A DNA stretch of 64,000 nucleotides from JALZMG01 sp963739975 (GTDB lineage Bacteria > Actinomycetota > Acidimicrobiia > Acidimicrobiales > Ilumatobacteraceae). Of the stretch, positions 23,882 to 32,972 are shown in pieces. Under the pieces are notes generated by a model, which searched no databases, was not told the origin of the DNA, and saw only the letters and a list, made by a program, of their open reading frames with translations. Each line of letters begins with the position of its first letter. Position 1 is the stretch's first letter. A program made the translations under genes and the position numbers. Where the stretch lies: contig CAVUCK010000018.1 of NCBI GenBank assembly GCA_963739975.1, forward strand, positions 310,001 to 374,000, given 5' to 3'.

Positions 23882-25224
23882 CTGACGTCGTGGCGCGCCC
23901 GGGCATGGTCGCCCGGACCTCGGAGTCCGGACAGGAGCTGAAGCCGCGGTCGGAGACCACGGCCGGCGAGCTGATGCGCGAGCTCGGCGCCGTGCTGCGG
24001 ATGAGCGAGGCCGAGGCGGCCCTGCTCGGTGACCTGCCGGAGGACCCCGACGAGGACCAGACGATGATCCTCAACATGGGGCCGCAGCACCCCAGCACCC
24101 ACGGCGTGCTGCGGCTGATGCTCGAGCTGCAGGGCGAGACGGTGCTGCGCTGCAAGCCGATCATCGGCTACCTGCACACCGGCATGGAGAAGACGGGCGA
24201 GCGCCTCACGTACCTCCAGGGGCCGACCAACGTGACCCGGATGGACTACCTCAGCCCGTTCTTCAACGAGCTGGTGTTCTCCATGGCGGTGGAGCAACTG
24301 CTCGGCATCGCCGACGAGCTCCCCGATCGCACGGTGTGGATCCGCACCCTCATGTGCGAGCTCAACCGGATCTCCAGCCACCTGCTGTTCCTGGCCACCA
24401 ACGGCATGGACCTCGGCGCCGTGTCGATGATGATCTACGGCTGGCGGGAACGGGAGGAGGTGCTGCGCTTCTTCCAGAAGGTCACCGGGCTGCGGATGAA
24501 CCACAACTACATCCGGCCCGGCGGCGTGGCCGCCGACCTGCCGCCCGGCTGGCGCGACGACGTGCTGGCGCTGATGGACATGCTGCCGGGGCGACTGCAG
24601 GAGTACGACACGTTGATGACCGGTCAGCCGCTCTGGCGGCAGCGGCTGCAGGGGGTCGGCGTGATCACGCCGACCGAGGCCGTCGCCCTCGGCGCGACCG
24701 GCCCGGTGCTGCGTTCGACCGGTGTCGACTGGGACCTGCGCCGGTCGATGCCGTACCTGCGCTACCCGGAGCTCGAGTTCGACGTGATCGTCGGCTCGTA
24801 CGGCGACGCCTTCGACCGCTACGCCATCCGGCTCAACGAGATCCGCGAGTCGATGCGCATCGTCCACCAGATCCTCGATCGCATGCCGCCCGGCGACTAC
24901 CGCATCCAAGACAAGAAGGTCACCCCGCCGCCGCGGGCGCGCATCGACGAGTCGATGGAGGCGCTGATCCACCACTTCAAGCTGTTCACCGAGGGCTTCA
25001 AGGTGCCCGAGGGCGAGATCTACGTGGCCGTCGAGAGCCCGCGCGGCGAGCTCGGTTGCTACCTCGCCAGCGACGGCTCGGCGACGCCGTACCGGATGCA
25101 CATCCGGGCGCCGTCGTTCGTCAACCTGCAGTGCCTTCCGCACATGATGCGCGGCGGGTTGGTCGCCGATGCGGTGGCGATCATCTCCTCGGTCGACCCG
25201 GTGCTCGGGGACGTGGATCGCTGA
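23878..25224 (+). CDS. nuoD: NADH-quinone oxidoreductase subunit D
   Basis: 448 residues. The 49-kDa subunit motif LNMGPQHPSTHGVLRL, GYLHTGMEK, YLSPFFNE and the C-terminal SVDPVLGDVDR are intact. The His and Tyr of the quinone pocket are in these segments. An N-terminal extension of about 60 residues, including MRELGAVLRMSEAEAALLGD, precedes the conserved core. Start GTG 23878 is set by the overlap with the relay ORF; no ribosome binding site is evident. Confidence 0.92.
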   Translation: MTDVVARPGMVARTSESGQELKPRSETTAGELMRELGAVLRMSEAEAALLGDLPEDPDEDQTMILNMGPQHPSTHGVLRLMLELQGETVLRCKPIIGYLHTGMEKTGERLTYLQGPTNVTRMDYLSPFFNELVFSMAVEQLLGIADELPDRTVWIRTLMCELNRISSHLLFLATNGMDLGAVSMMIYGWREREEVLRFFQKVTGLRMNHNYIRPGGVAADLPPGWRDDVLALMDMLPGRLQEYDTLMTGQPLWRQRLQGVGVITPTEAVALGATGPVLRSTGVDWDLRRSMPYLRYPELEFDVIVGSYGDAFDRYAIRLNEIRESMRIVHQILDRMPPGDYRIQDKKVTPPPRARIDESMEALIHHFKLFTEGFKVPEGEIYVAVESPRGELGCYLASDGSATPYRMHIRAPSFVNLQCLPHMMRGGLVADAVAIISSVDPVLGDVDR

Positions 25225-25225
25225 C

Positions 25226-25813
25226 GTGGCGAGACTGTCCGACACCAACGTCTCGATCGCCAGGGAGATCATCGGTCGATACCCGCGCCCGAAGTCGGCC
25301 ATGATCCCGCTGCTGCACCTGGCCCAGGAACAGGACGGGTTCGTCACCAACGAGGCGATGGCCCACGTCGCCGAGCTCGTCGACACGACGCCGGCCGACG
25401 TCTACGGCACGGCGTCGTTCTACGAGATGTTCGTGTTCGAGCCGGTCGGGCGGTACTGCATCAACATCTGCACGAACATCTCCTGCCAGCTGCTCGGCGC
25501 GTGGGAGCTGCTCGAGCACGCCGAGCACCGCCTCAGCGTCCGACCGGGCGGCACGACCGATGACGGGCTGTTCACGCTCGGCGACGTCGAGTGCATCGCC
25601 GCCTGCACCGAGGCCCCCGCCCTGCAGGTCAACTACCGGTTCCGCACCAACGTCAGCGCGGCTGACTTCGACCAGCTCGTCGACGACCTCGCCGCCGGCC
25701 GGCTCGACGACGAGGTCCCGCCGTTCGGCACGTTGAGCCGGATCCGCCAGCGCACGACCGACCGCTGGGCCGGCACCGGCGCAGCGGCCCAAGCCAAGGT
25801 GGACGCGCGGTGA
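25226..25813 (+). CDS. nuoE: NADH-quinone oxidoreductase subunit E
   Basis: 195 residues. The thioredoxin-like [2Fe-2S] site is complete: CTNISC (C-x4-C) and CIAAC (C-x3-C). The C-terminus continues about 45 residues past the domain. GTG 25226 starts 1 base after the nuoD stop. Its stop is part of GTGA at 25810, which opens the relay ORF in the large palindrome before nuoF. Confidence 0.92.
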   Translation: MARLSDTNVSIAREIIGRYPRPKSAMIPLLHLAQEQDGFVTNEAMAHVAELVDTTPADVYGTASFYEMFVFEPVGRYCINICTNISCQLLGAWELLEHAEHRLSVRPGGTTDDGLFTLGDVECIAACTEAPALQVNYRFRTNVSAADFDQLVDDLAAGRLDDEVPPFGTLSRIRQRTTDRWAGTGAAAQAKVDAR

Positions 25814-25968
25814 AAACCCGTTCTGGCCGTAGCAACCAGCCCGATCCAGCGCATTGCGACGGCCAGTTGGCCACGAAATGCCTGACCCGTGCGCTGATCC
25901 CACAACTGGCCGTCGCAATCGACCGGGATCGGGCCGGTTGCGACGGCCAGAACGGAAGAAGCTCGTGA
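25810..25968 (+). repeat. Cruciform-forming double palindrome read as a 52-codon relay ORF
   Basis: Outer arms 25818-25847 and 25926-25955 match at 28 of 30 bases. Inner arms 25853-25869 and 25903-25919 match at 17 of 17. All four contain the motif CTGGCCGTCGCAA in alternating orientation (one base changed in the first). The whole element is open from GTG 25810, which overlaps the nuoE stop, to TGA 25966-25968, which overlaps the nuoF GTG at 25965. It could form a strong RNA structure that is opened by translating ribosomes. Confidence 0.85.
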
Positions 25969-27317
25969 GCGTTCCTTCCGGGCCTTCCATCATCACCTCA
26001 CGGTTTTCGGTGGCTGACGGGTTCACCTACGACGGCTACGTCCGAACCGGGGGGTATCGCGCGCTGCGCGCCGCGCTGGCTGACATGACGCCGCAGCAGG
26101 TGCACGAGCAGGTCAAGACGTCGGAGATGCAGGGTCGGGGCGGCGCCGGCTTCCCGACCGGCGTCAAGTGGGGGTTCCTCCCGCCCAACGTGTTCCCGCG
26201 CTACGTCGTCGTGAACGGCGACGAGAGCGAGCCGGGCACGTTCAAGGATCGCTTGCTGATGGAGCTCGACCCGCATCAGCTGATCGAGGGCACGATCCTC
26301 GCCAGCTACGCGGTCGGCGCCGCCCAGGCCTTCCTGTACGTGCGCGGCGAGATGGCGCTGGCCCAGGAGCGCATCGCTCAGGCGCTCAACGACGCCTACG
26401 CCAACAACCTCGTCGGTCGCAACATCTTGGGTTCGGACTTCTCCGTCGACATCACGCTGACGTGGGGCGCCGGCGCCTACATCGTCGGCGAGGAGACGGC
26501 GCTGATCGAGAGCCTCGAGGGCGAACGCGGGATGCCCCGGCTGAAGCCCCCGTACTTCCCTGCCGCCAAGGGCCTGTACCTGCAGCCGACGATCGTCAAC
26601 AACGTCGAGACCCTGTCCAACGTGCCGTGGATCCTGCTCGAGGGTGGTCAGGCGTTCCGCGACCTCGGCGTCCCCACGTCGACGGGCATGCGCATGTTCG
26701 CCGTCAGCGGGCACGTCGAGAAGCCGGGGGTGTTCGAGGTGCCGCAGGGCCTCACGACGTTCCGCATGCTGTTCGAGGCGCCCGAGTACGGCGGTGGGAT
26801 CCGCGATGGCCGCGCCCTGAAGGCGTTCATCCCCGGCGGCGCGTCGGCGCCGTGGTTCTTCGACGAGCACGCCGACCTGCCGCTCGACAAGCCGACCGTC
26901 GACAAGGCCGGCTCGATGCTCGGTTCAGGCGCGATCGTGGTGATGGACGACCGGACCGACATGGTCGCGGCATGCTGGCGGGTCGTGCGCTTCTTCGCCC
27001 ATGAGAGCTGCGGCAAGTGCACGCCGTGCCGAGAGGGCACGACGTGGCTGGAGCGCATCCTCAAGCGGATGCTCGATGGCGAAGGGCGCCCGGAGGACGT
27101 CGCCACGCTGATGGACGTCAGCGAGTCGATCAGCCCGGGCATCGCCTGGCCGCCACGCCAGACGACGATCTGCCCGCTCGGTCCGAGCGCCGTCAGCCCG
27201 ATCGCCTCGGCCGTGCGCCGCTTCCCCGAGGAGTTCCAGCACTACGTGGAGCACGGACGGCCGATGGACGGCCTGCGCCGCCACCCGATCCACGGGACCA
27301 CCGCCGATGTCGTCTGA
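25965..27317 (+). CDS. nuoF: NADH-quinone oxidoreductase subunit F
   Basis: 450 residues. The FMN/NADH-binding glycine region GRGGAGFPTGVKW is near residue 56, NGDESEPGTFKDR follows, and the N3 [4Fe-4S] site is ESCGKCTPCREG near 349 with the fourth Cys in QTTICPLG. It oxidises NADH and passes electrons via FMN to NuoE and NuoG. Start GTG 25965 overlaps the relay ORF stop; the open frame extends upstream into the palindrome without family similarity. It overlaps nuoG by 11 bases. Confidence 0.93.
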   Translation: MSVPSGPSIITSRFSVADGFTYDGYVRTGGYRALRAALADMTPQQVHEQVKTSEMQGRGGAGFPTGVKWGFLPPNVFPRYVVVNGDESEPGTFKDRLLMELDPHQLIEGTILASYAVGAAQAFLYVRGEMALAQERIAQALNDAYANNLVGRNILGSDFSVDITLTWGAGAYIVGEETALIESLEGERGMPRLKPPYFPAAKGLYLQPTIVNNVETLSNVPWILLEGGQAFRDLGVPTSTGMRMFAVSGHVEKPGVFEVPQGLTTFRMLFEAPEYGGGIRDGRALKAFIPGGASAPWFFDEHADLPLDKPTVDKAGSMLGSGAIVVMDDRTDMVAACWRVVRFFAHESCGKCTPCREGTTWLERILKRMLDGEGRPEDVATLMDVSESISPGIAWPPRQTTICPLGPSAVSPIASAVRRFPEEFQHYVEHGRPMDGLRRHPIHGTTADVV

Positions 27318-29856
27318 CGATTCGACCCGCAACGAGCAGGTCCACGCCGGGGAGACGGCCGACGGCGACGAGCGGGCCGAGGTCGTCGAGGAGCACGCCG
27401 AGCCCGTCGCCGACGACCAGGGTTTGTCGACGAAGACCGCGGCGAGCGACGCCGATGACGACGCCGTGTCGGAGCCCGAGGCGCAGCCGGACGACGAGCC
27501 CGAGCCCGTCAAGACCACGCTGACGGTCACCATCGACGACCGCCCGTGGGAGGCGCCGCCCGACCAGCTGGTCATCGACGCCTGCGAGGACGCCGGCGTG
27601 TACGTGCCGCGCTTCTGCTACCACCCGCGCATGCGGCCGGTCGGCATGTGCCGGCAGTGCCTCGTCGAGGTCGAAGGACCGCGCGGGCCGATGATGGTCG
27701 TCAGCTGCATGACCCCCGTCGCCGAGGGTCAGATCGTGCGCACCGCGACGCCGGGCATCAAGCGGGCCCAGGAGGGCGTCCTGGAGCTGCTGCTGGCCAA
27801 CCACCCGCTCGATTGCCCGGTGTGCGACAAGGGCGGGGAGTGCCCGCTGCAGGACCAGGCCTACTCGCACGGCCCTGGCGAGAGCCGGTACGTCGAGGAG
27901 AAGCGCCACTTCGAGAAGCCGATCCCGATCAGCAGCCTCGTCAACCTCGACCGCGAGCGCTGCATCCTGTGCGACCGCTGCACCCGCTTCGCCGACGAGG
28001 TGGCCGGCGACCCGCTGATCTCCTTCACCCATCGCGGCAACGAGACGCAGATCCTCACGTTCCCGGACCTGCCGTTCGCGTCGTACTTCTCCGGCAACAC
28101 GGTGCAGATCTGCCCGGTCGGTGCGCTGACGGCCACGCCGTACCGCTTCAAGGCGCGGCCGTGGGACCTCGAACAGGTCGAGAGCACCTGCACCACGTGC
28201 TCGGTGGGCTGCCGCATCGTCGTGCAGTCGAGCCGTGACGAGCTGCTGCGCTACCAAGGCGTCGACTCGGACCCGGTCAACTGGAGCTGGCTCTGTGACC
28301 GCGGCCGCTTCGCCTTCGAGGCCGTCAACTCGCCCGACCGCCTGGGCGCGCCGCTCGTGCGCGGCGAGGGCGGGCTGACGGAGACGAGCTGGAACGTGGC
28401 GATGACGGCGGCCACCCAGCTGGTCGGCGAGGCGATGAGCGAGCGGGGCCCGGAGGGCATCGCCATCCTCGGCGGGGCGCGAGGGACGAACGAGAGCGCG
28501 TTCGCGTGGGCGCGACTGGCCGACGCACTCGGGGTGACCCAGCGCGACGCTCAGCTCGGCGACGGGCTGTCCCCGGCGCTGCTGTCGCTCCCGCGGGCCA
28601 CGATCGACGAGGCTGCGGCAGCGTCGACGATCGTGCTCATCGGGCCGGACCTCAAGGAGGAGCTGCCCGTCCTGTACCTGCGTCTGCGCCACGCCGCCGA
28701 GCAACGGACGGCGCGGATCATCGAGATCGGCCCGGTGCAGACGGGGTTGGCGCCATACGCGTGGCGGTACATCGCCGCCGAGGCCGGCGCCGCAGCGGGC
28801 GTCGGGCGGGCGCTCGCCGAGCAGGAGGTGGCCGATCAGCTCGGCGCCGGGCCGGTCGTGATCGTCGCCGGCCGCGGCAACCTGGCCGAGTCGGAGGCCG
28901 CGGCGATGGCGGCGCTGTCGGCGGTGCTGGCGGCATGCCCGGGCGCCAAGGTCTTGCCGGCGCTGCGGCGGGGCAACGTCGTCGGAGCCCTGCAGCTCGG
29001 GTTGGCGCCGGACGGACTCGATGCCGTCGGCATCCTCACCGCCGCCGCCGAAGGTCGGATCGACCTGCTCGTGCTGCTCGGTACGGATCCCATCGCCGAC
29101 TGCCCCGACGCCGACCTGGCGCGGCGGGCGCTGGCCGGGGCTCGGCGAGTCGTCGCCGTCGACACGTTCCTCACGGAGTCCTCGCAGCAGGCCGACGTCG
29201 TGCTGGCGGCGGCGGCGTTCGGCGAGCAGGACGGCACCACGACGAACCTCGAAGGACGGGTGTCGGCGGTGACCCAGAAGGTGACGCCACGGGGTACCTC
29301 GCGACCGGACTGGATGATCGCCGCCGACCTCGCCGAGCGCCTCGACCACCTCGACGTCGCCGACGAGCTGCTGTCGGTCGAGGCGATCACCGAACGCATC
29401 GCCGCCCAGATCCCCGCCTACGCCGGGGCCACCCGCGCCGCACTGGCGGCGACCCGCGACGGCGTGCTGGCCGTGCCCCCCGCCGACACCGCGGCGTGGG
29501 CGGCGGACGGTCAGGATGGCGACGCTCCAGTCCGCAACCGCTATGACTACCGGCTCGTGCTCAGCCGGCAGCTGTACGACCGGGCGGTCGGGACTGCCCG
29601 CTCCCCGGCGCTGGCACCGCTGGCGGGGACCAGCGCGGCCCACCTGCACCCGCTGGACCTCGACGCGCTCGGGGTCGCCGCCGGCGACCAGGTGCGCGTC
29701 GTCGCACCGCGCGGCACCGTCCTGCTGCCGATCGTCGCCGACGCTCGTGTGGCCCGGGGTTCGCTGCGCGTCCCCTTCAACGTCGCCGGGACGGCGGTGA
29801 CCGACCTCGTCGACGCCGGCGCGGCGGCGACCGACGTGCGGGTGGAGCGCATCTGA
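27307..29856 (+). CDS. nuoG: NADH-quinone oxidoreductase subunit G
   Basis: 849 residues. An acidic, low-complexity N-terminal extension of about 65 residues precedes the [2Fe-2S] domain (CYHPRMRPVGMCRQC, first Cys at 104). Then come the His-containing cluster segment (CPVCDKGGECPLQDQAY), the CILCDRCTRF cluster and the CTTCSVGCR motif of the molybdopterin-like fold. The C-terminal domain ends in a formate-dehydrogenase-like barrel. It conducts electrons along the peripheral arm. The stop and the nuoH start share one base (TGATG). Confidence 0.92.
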   Translation: MSSDDSTRNEQVHAGETADGDERAEVVEEHAEPVADDQGLSTKTAASDADDDAVSEPEAQPDDEPEPVKTTLTVTIDDRPWEAPPDQLVIDACEDAGVYVPRFCYHPRMRPVGMCRQCLVEVEGPRGPMMVVSCMTPVAEGQIVRTATPGIKRAQEGVLELLLANHPLDCPVCDKGGECPLQDQAYSHGPGESRYVEEKRHFEKPIPISSLVNLDRERCILCDRCTRFADEVAGDPLISFTHRGNETQILTFPDLPFASYFSGNTVQICPVGALTATPYRFKARPWDLEQVESTCTTCSVGCRIVVQSSRDELLRYQGVDSDPVNWSWLCDRGRFAFEAVNSPDRLGAPLVRGEGGLTETSWNVAMTAATQLVGEAMSERGPEGIAILGGARGTNESAFAWARLADALGVTQRDAQLGDGLSPALLSLPRATIDEAAAASTIVLIGPDLKEELPVLYLRLRHAAEQRTARIIEIGPVQTGLAPYAWRYIAAEAGAAAGVGRALAEQEVADQLGAGPVVIVAGRGNLAESEAAAMAALSAVLAACPGAKVLPALRRGNVVGALQLGLAPDGLDAVGILTAAAEGRIDLLVLLGTDPIADCPDADLARRALAGARRVVAVDTFLTESSQQADVVLAAAAFGEQDGTTTNLEGRVSAVTQKVTPRGTSRPDWMIAADLAERLDHLDVADELLSVEAITERIAAQIPAYAGATRAALAATRDGVLAVPPADTAAWAADGQDGDAPVRNRYDYRLVLSRQLYDRAVGTARSPALAPLAGTSAAHLHPLDLDALGVAAGDQVRVVAPRGTVLLPIVADARVARGSLRVPFNVAGTAVTDLVDAGAAATDVRVERI

Positions 29857-31067
29857 TGATCGCCATCGACCCGCTGCTGATCGGCGATCTCTTCTGGACG
29901 CCCCTGATCATCGTGCTCGTGAAGGTCGTGGTGATCTTCGCGATCGGCTTGCTCGGCACCATGTTCATGGTCTGGTTCGAGCGCAAGATCATCGCCGGCA
30001 TGCAGAACCGCGTCGGGCCGAACAAGGCCGGCCCGTTCGGGATGCTGCAGACGCTCGCCGACGGCATGAAGCTGATCTTCAAGGAGGACTTCCTGCCCGA
30101 CCGGGCCAATCGGATCGTGTACCGCATGGCGCCGTTCCTGGCCTTCGTGCCGGCATTCGTGGTGTGGGCGGTCATCCCGCTCGGCGGTGACTTCCGGGAC
30201 GGTGGCACCGGCGTCGTCACCTGGTTCGGCGAGCAGACGCGGGTGATGCTGGCCGACCCGCCGATCGGCATCCTGCTCGTGCTGGCCGTGTCGTCGATCG
30301 CGGTGTACGGGATCATGCTCGCCGGCTGGTCCAGCGGCTCGAAGTACCCGCTGCTCGGGGCGGTGCGGGCGTCGGCCCAGATGGTCAGCTACGAGGCCGC
30401 GCTCGGCCTCAGCGTGGCTGCCGTGCTGCTCAGCGCCGGGACGCTGTCGACGGCCGGCATCGTCGCCGAGCAGGGCTCGATCGCCGACTGGAACCTCGTC
30501 GCCACCGGCGTCGTGCCGTTCGTGGTGTTCATGATCGCCGCCACCGCCGAGCTCAACCGGCCGCCGTTCGACCTCGTCGAGGCCGAGCAGGAGCTGGTCG
30601 GCGGCTTCAACACCGAGTACTCGGCGTTCGGCTTCGCCCTGTTCTTCCTGGCCGAGTTCATGAACACGATCACGATGAGCGGCATCATCGTGACGCTGTT
30701 CCTCGGCGGGCCGCAGCCGCTGTCGATCGGCGACTGGACGGCCGACATCCCGCTGATCCCGAACGGGCTGGAGGGGACGATCTGGTTCGTCCTCAAGCTG
30801 TTCGTGTTCCTGTACGTCTACGTGTGGCTGCGGGCGACGCTGCCCCGGCTGCGCTACGACCAGCTGATGGACCTCGGCTGGAAGGTGCTGATCCCCGTCG
30901 CCCTCGGGTGGTTGCTGCTGCTGGCGGCCATCCAGGTCGGGCGGGACAACGACTGGAACCTGGTCGCCGTCGTCGTCGTGTCGCTGGCCGTGCTGGTCGC
31001 CTCGGGCGCGCTGATGGTCGGCGCGGTGCGCATCAGCGGCCGCATCCGGGAAGGGGTGATGACCTGA
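29856..31067 (+). CDS. nuoH: NADH-quinone oxidoreductase subunit H
   Basis: 403 residues with about eight transmembrane helices. The signature loop VWFERKIIAGMQNRVGPNKA and the quinone-channel loop AELNRPPFDLVEAEQELVGG are conserved. It forms the quinone-binding base of the membrane arm. It starts and ends with TGATG overlaps (29856 and 31067), showing the element-free form of the H-I junction that carries three inserted repeats in the second operon. Confidence 0.93.
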   Translation: MIAIDPLLIGDLFWTPLIIVLVKVVVIFAIGLLGTMFMVWFERKIIAGMQNRVGPNKAGPFGMLQTLADGMKLIFKEDFLPDRANRIVYRMAPFLAFVPAFVVWAVIPLGGDFRDGGTGVVTWFGEQTRVMLADPPIGILLVLAVSSIAVYGIMLAGWSSGSKYPLLGAVRASAQMVSYEAALGLSVAAVLLSAGTLSTAGIVAEQGSIADWNLVATGVVPFVVFMIAATAELNRPPFDLVEAEQELVGGFNTEYSAFGFALFFLAEFMNTITMSGIIVTLFLGGPQPLSIGDWTADIPLIPNGLEGTIWFVLKLFVFLYVYVWLRATLPRLRYDQLMDLGWKVLIPVALGWLLLLAAIQVGRDNDWNLVAVVVVSLAVLVASGALMVGAVRISGRIREGVMT

Positions 31068-31744
31068 TGGGCTACCTCGAGGGTTTCCTCGTGACGGCGC
31101 GCCAACATCGTCTGTTCGGTGGCAAGCGCGTGACCGAGAACTACTCGGGCGGTCGCAAGGCCAAGAAGTCCGAGGATCGCAAGGACGCCAAGGACGGTGG
31201 CGATCACCTCGCCGCACCGGACCTGCGCGACGACGTCAAGATGACCAAGCCGGCGCGCGTCCACGGCCGCCACGTCCTCAACCGTTACGAGGACGGGATG
31301 GAGAAGTGCATCGGCTGCGAGCTGTGTGCCGGCGTGTGCCCGGCCGACTGCATCTACGTGCGTGGTGCCGACAACGACCCGGAGGACCCCACATCGCCGG
31401 GCGAGCGCTTCGGATTCGTCTACGAGATCAACTACCTGCGGTGCATCCACTGCGACCTGTGCGTTGAGGCGTGCCCGACGGAGGCGATCACCGAGTCCAA
31501 GCTGTTCGAGTTCTCGTTCACCAACCGGCGTGACGCCATCTACACCAAGACCGAGCTCGTCGTCGGGGACGACGGGCGACCCAAGCACCTGCCGTGGGAG
31601 GACTGGAGGGAGGGCGACGACGTGAACACGAGCGCCTGGGTACGGGCGACGGCGCCGTCGGGCGACGCCGACTTCGTCGGCCAGGTCGGCTGGAGCAGCG
31701 ACCTCGGGTACGGCACCCGCGACCCGGAGGACCCGGCGCCATGA
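31067..31744 (+). CDS. nuoI: NADH-quinone oxidoreductase subunit I
   Basis: 225 residues. Two [4Fe-4S] motifs, CIGCELCAGVCPADC and CIHCDLCVEACPTEA, are present. A lysine-rich segment (KAKKSEDRKDAKDGG) and a C-terminal tail lengthen it relative to the usual 160-180 residues. It links the NuoG chain to cluster N2. The stop is part of ATGA 31741, the start of the relay ORF before nuoJ. Confidence 0.92.
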   Translation: MGYLEGFLVTARQHRLFGGKRVTENYSGGRKAKKSEDRKDAKDGGDHLAAPDLRDDVKMTKPARVHGRHVLNRYEDGMEKCIGCELCAGVCPADCIYVRGADNDPEDPTSPGERFGFVYEINYLRCIHCDLCVEACPTEAITESKLFEFSFTNRRDAIYTKTELVVGDDGRPKHLPWEDWREGDDVNTSAWVRATAPSGDADFVGQVGWSSDLGYGTRDPEDPAP

Positions 31745-31884
31745 GCGTTGGGCAGGTGAACGACTTGGTCAGGGGCGTGAGCGCTTCGGCCCCCGACCGC
31801 AGCGAGCGTGGATGGTCAGGTCGGCCGCAGGCCGACACGCCGAGTGAGCGTCAGCGAGCGAGGCCATCAGGACGGTTGGCGTGA
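31741..31884 (+). repeat. Family C relay element between nuoI and nuoJ, 47 codons
   Basis: ATG 31741 overlaps the nuoI stop, and TGA 31882-31884 overlaps the nuoJ GTG at 31881. It contains CGCTTCGGCCCCCGACCGCA (31782-31801), the same block that, in the same frame (SAPDRSE), is duplicated inside the NuoC-NuoD linker at 51607-51720. The remainder, GGATGGTCAGGTCGGCC, recurs at 23744-23881 and 39360-39490 in reverse. Confidence 0.78.
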
Positions 31885-32462
31885 TCGACCTCATCGTGTT
31901 CGTGGTCGCCTCGCTGATGGTGGTGGTCGGGGCCGTCGGGGTGATCGCCTACCGTCACCCGGTGCACGCCGCGCTGAGCCTCGTGCTGACGCTGTTCGGC
32001 GTGGCCGTGCACTTCGTGGCGCTGGAGGCCCACTTCCTGGCCGCCGTGCAGGTCATCGTGTACGCCGGCGCCATCGTCGTGCTGTTCCTGTTCGTGATCA
32101 TGCTGCTCGGCGTGGACCGGGCCGACGACCTGCGCTCCGAACGGCTCCCGATCCAGCGGCCGCTGGCTGCGGTGATGGGCGTCGGCGTGGTCGGGCTGCT
32201 CGTGGCGGCCATCGTGTCGGCCCGCGACACCCCACCGCTCTCCGTCGGCGCTGGGCTCGCCGTCGCCGGCGACCCTGCCGGTGACGGCGCCGTCGTCGAG
32301 AACGACGCCAACATCCGCCAGCTCGCCGGCAACCTGTTCAGCGACAACGTCTTCGCTTTCGAGTTGACGTCCGTGCTGCTGATCGTCGCCGTCGCCGCCA
32401 CGGTGGTGCTGACCCGCCGGGAGCGCCCACGCCGCGACGTCGAGGAGCGGTCGCCGTCGTGA
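31881..32462 (+). CDS. nuoJ: NADH-quinone oxidoreductase subunit J
   Basis: 193 residues with five predicted transmembrane helices. The conserved helix-3 segment FLAAVQVIVYAGAIVVLFLFVIML contains the pi-bulge region of NuoJ. The C-terminus is arginine-rich. The start (GTG 31881) and stop (32460-32462) both overlap relay ORFs as GTGA. Confidence 0.92.
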   Translation: MIDLIVFVVASLMVVVGAVGVIAYRHPVHAALSLVLTLFGVAVHFVALEAHFLAAVQVIVYAGAIVVLFLFVIMLLGVDRADDLRSERLPIQRPLAAVMGVGVVGLLVAAIVSARDTPPLSVGAGLAVAGDPAGDGAVVENDANIRQLAGNLFSDNVFAFELTSVLLIVAVAATVVLTRRERPRRDVEERSPS

Positions 32463-32557
32463 TCGGGGCCGTCATTGCGTTCCCCGGCCACGCAGGCCGT
32501 CGCTGGCCGCTCCTTCGCTGGCGCTCAGTCGCTCGCACGCTCGAAGGTCGCTTGTGA
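32459..32557 (+). repeat. Family A relay element between nuoJ and nuoK, 32 codons, 95-base period
   Basis: GTG 32459 overlaps the nuoJ stop, and TGA 32555-32557 overlaps nuoK GTG 32554. It carries the family A core in reverse (GCGTTCCCCGGCCACGCAGG) and the CTTCGCTGGCGCTCAGTCGC tract. The 95-base period equals that of the triple repeat at 54052. Confidence 0.8.
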
Positions 32558-32868
32558 TCGCTGCCCAACCGACCACCACGTGGTACCTGATCCTCGCCGC
32601 GTTCGTGTTCGGCATCGGCGCCGTCGGCGTGATGATCCGGCGCAACCCGCTGGTCATGTTCATGTGCATCGAGCTGATGCTCAACGCCGTGAACCTCAGC
32701 TTCGTCGCCCTGTCCCGCCAGCTCGGTGACATCGGCGGCCAGACGGCCGTCTTCTTCGTGCTCGTGGTGGCCGCCGCCGAGGTCGTGGTCGGCCTCGGCA
32801 TCATCGTGTCGATCCTGCGCCGCCGCCCCGGCGCCACCGCCGACGACCTCGCCGAGCTGAAGGGCTAG
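32554..32868 (+). CDS. nuoK: NADH-quinone oxidoreductase subunit K
   Basis: 104 residues with three transmembrane helices. The two proton-path glutamates are in MCIELMLNAVNLSFV and VAAAEVVVGLGIIVSI. The start is GTG 32554, by overlap with the relay ORF. The TAG stop is followed by a palindromic spacer before nuoL. Confidence 0.92.
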   Translation: MIAAQPTTTWYLILAAFVFGIGAVGVMIRRNPLVMFMCIELMLNAVNLSFVALSRQLGDIGGQTAVFFVLVVAAAEVVVGLGIIVSILRRRPGATADDLAELKG

Positions 32869-32870
32869 GC

Positions 32871-32972
32871 GTGCCCCCTGCCCCCGCAACTCTCGTTTAC
32901 GTCCGGATTCTGGTTACGCGCGCGACCACAATCCGGACGAAAACGAGGGTGGGGCGAGGTCGTCATGGCTGA
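32871..32972 (+). repeat. Palindromic spacer between nuoK and nuoL, open in one frame
   Basis: Arms 32892-32909 and 32930-32947 (CTCGTTTACGTCCGGATT) match at 17 of 18 bases, with an inner TGGT/ACCA pair and a GCGCGCG core. GTG 32871 opens 33 codons that run through the palindrome and overlap the first 8 bases of nuoL (ATG 32965). It resembles the nuoE-nuoF arrangement but with a longer overlap. Confidence 0.7.

Noticed and set aside
27193..29649. Open reading frame of more than 800 codons on the minus strand opposite nuoG
   Set aside because: It lies wholly antisense to a gene with intact iron-sulfur motifs. GC-rich codon bias makes such antisense frames open. No domain is recognisable in it.
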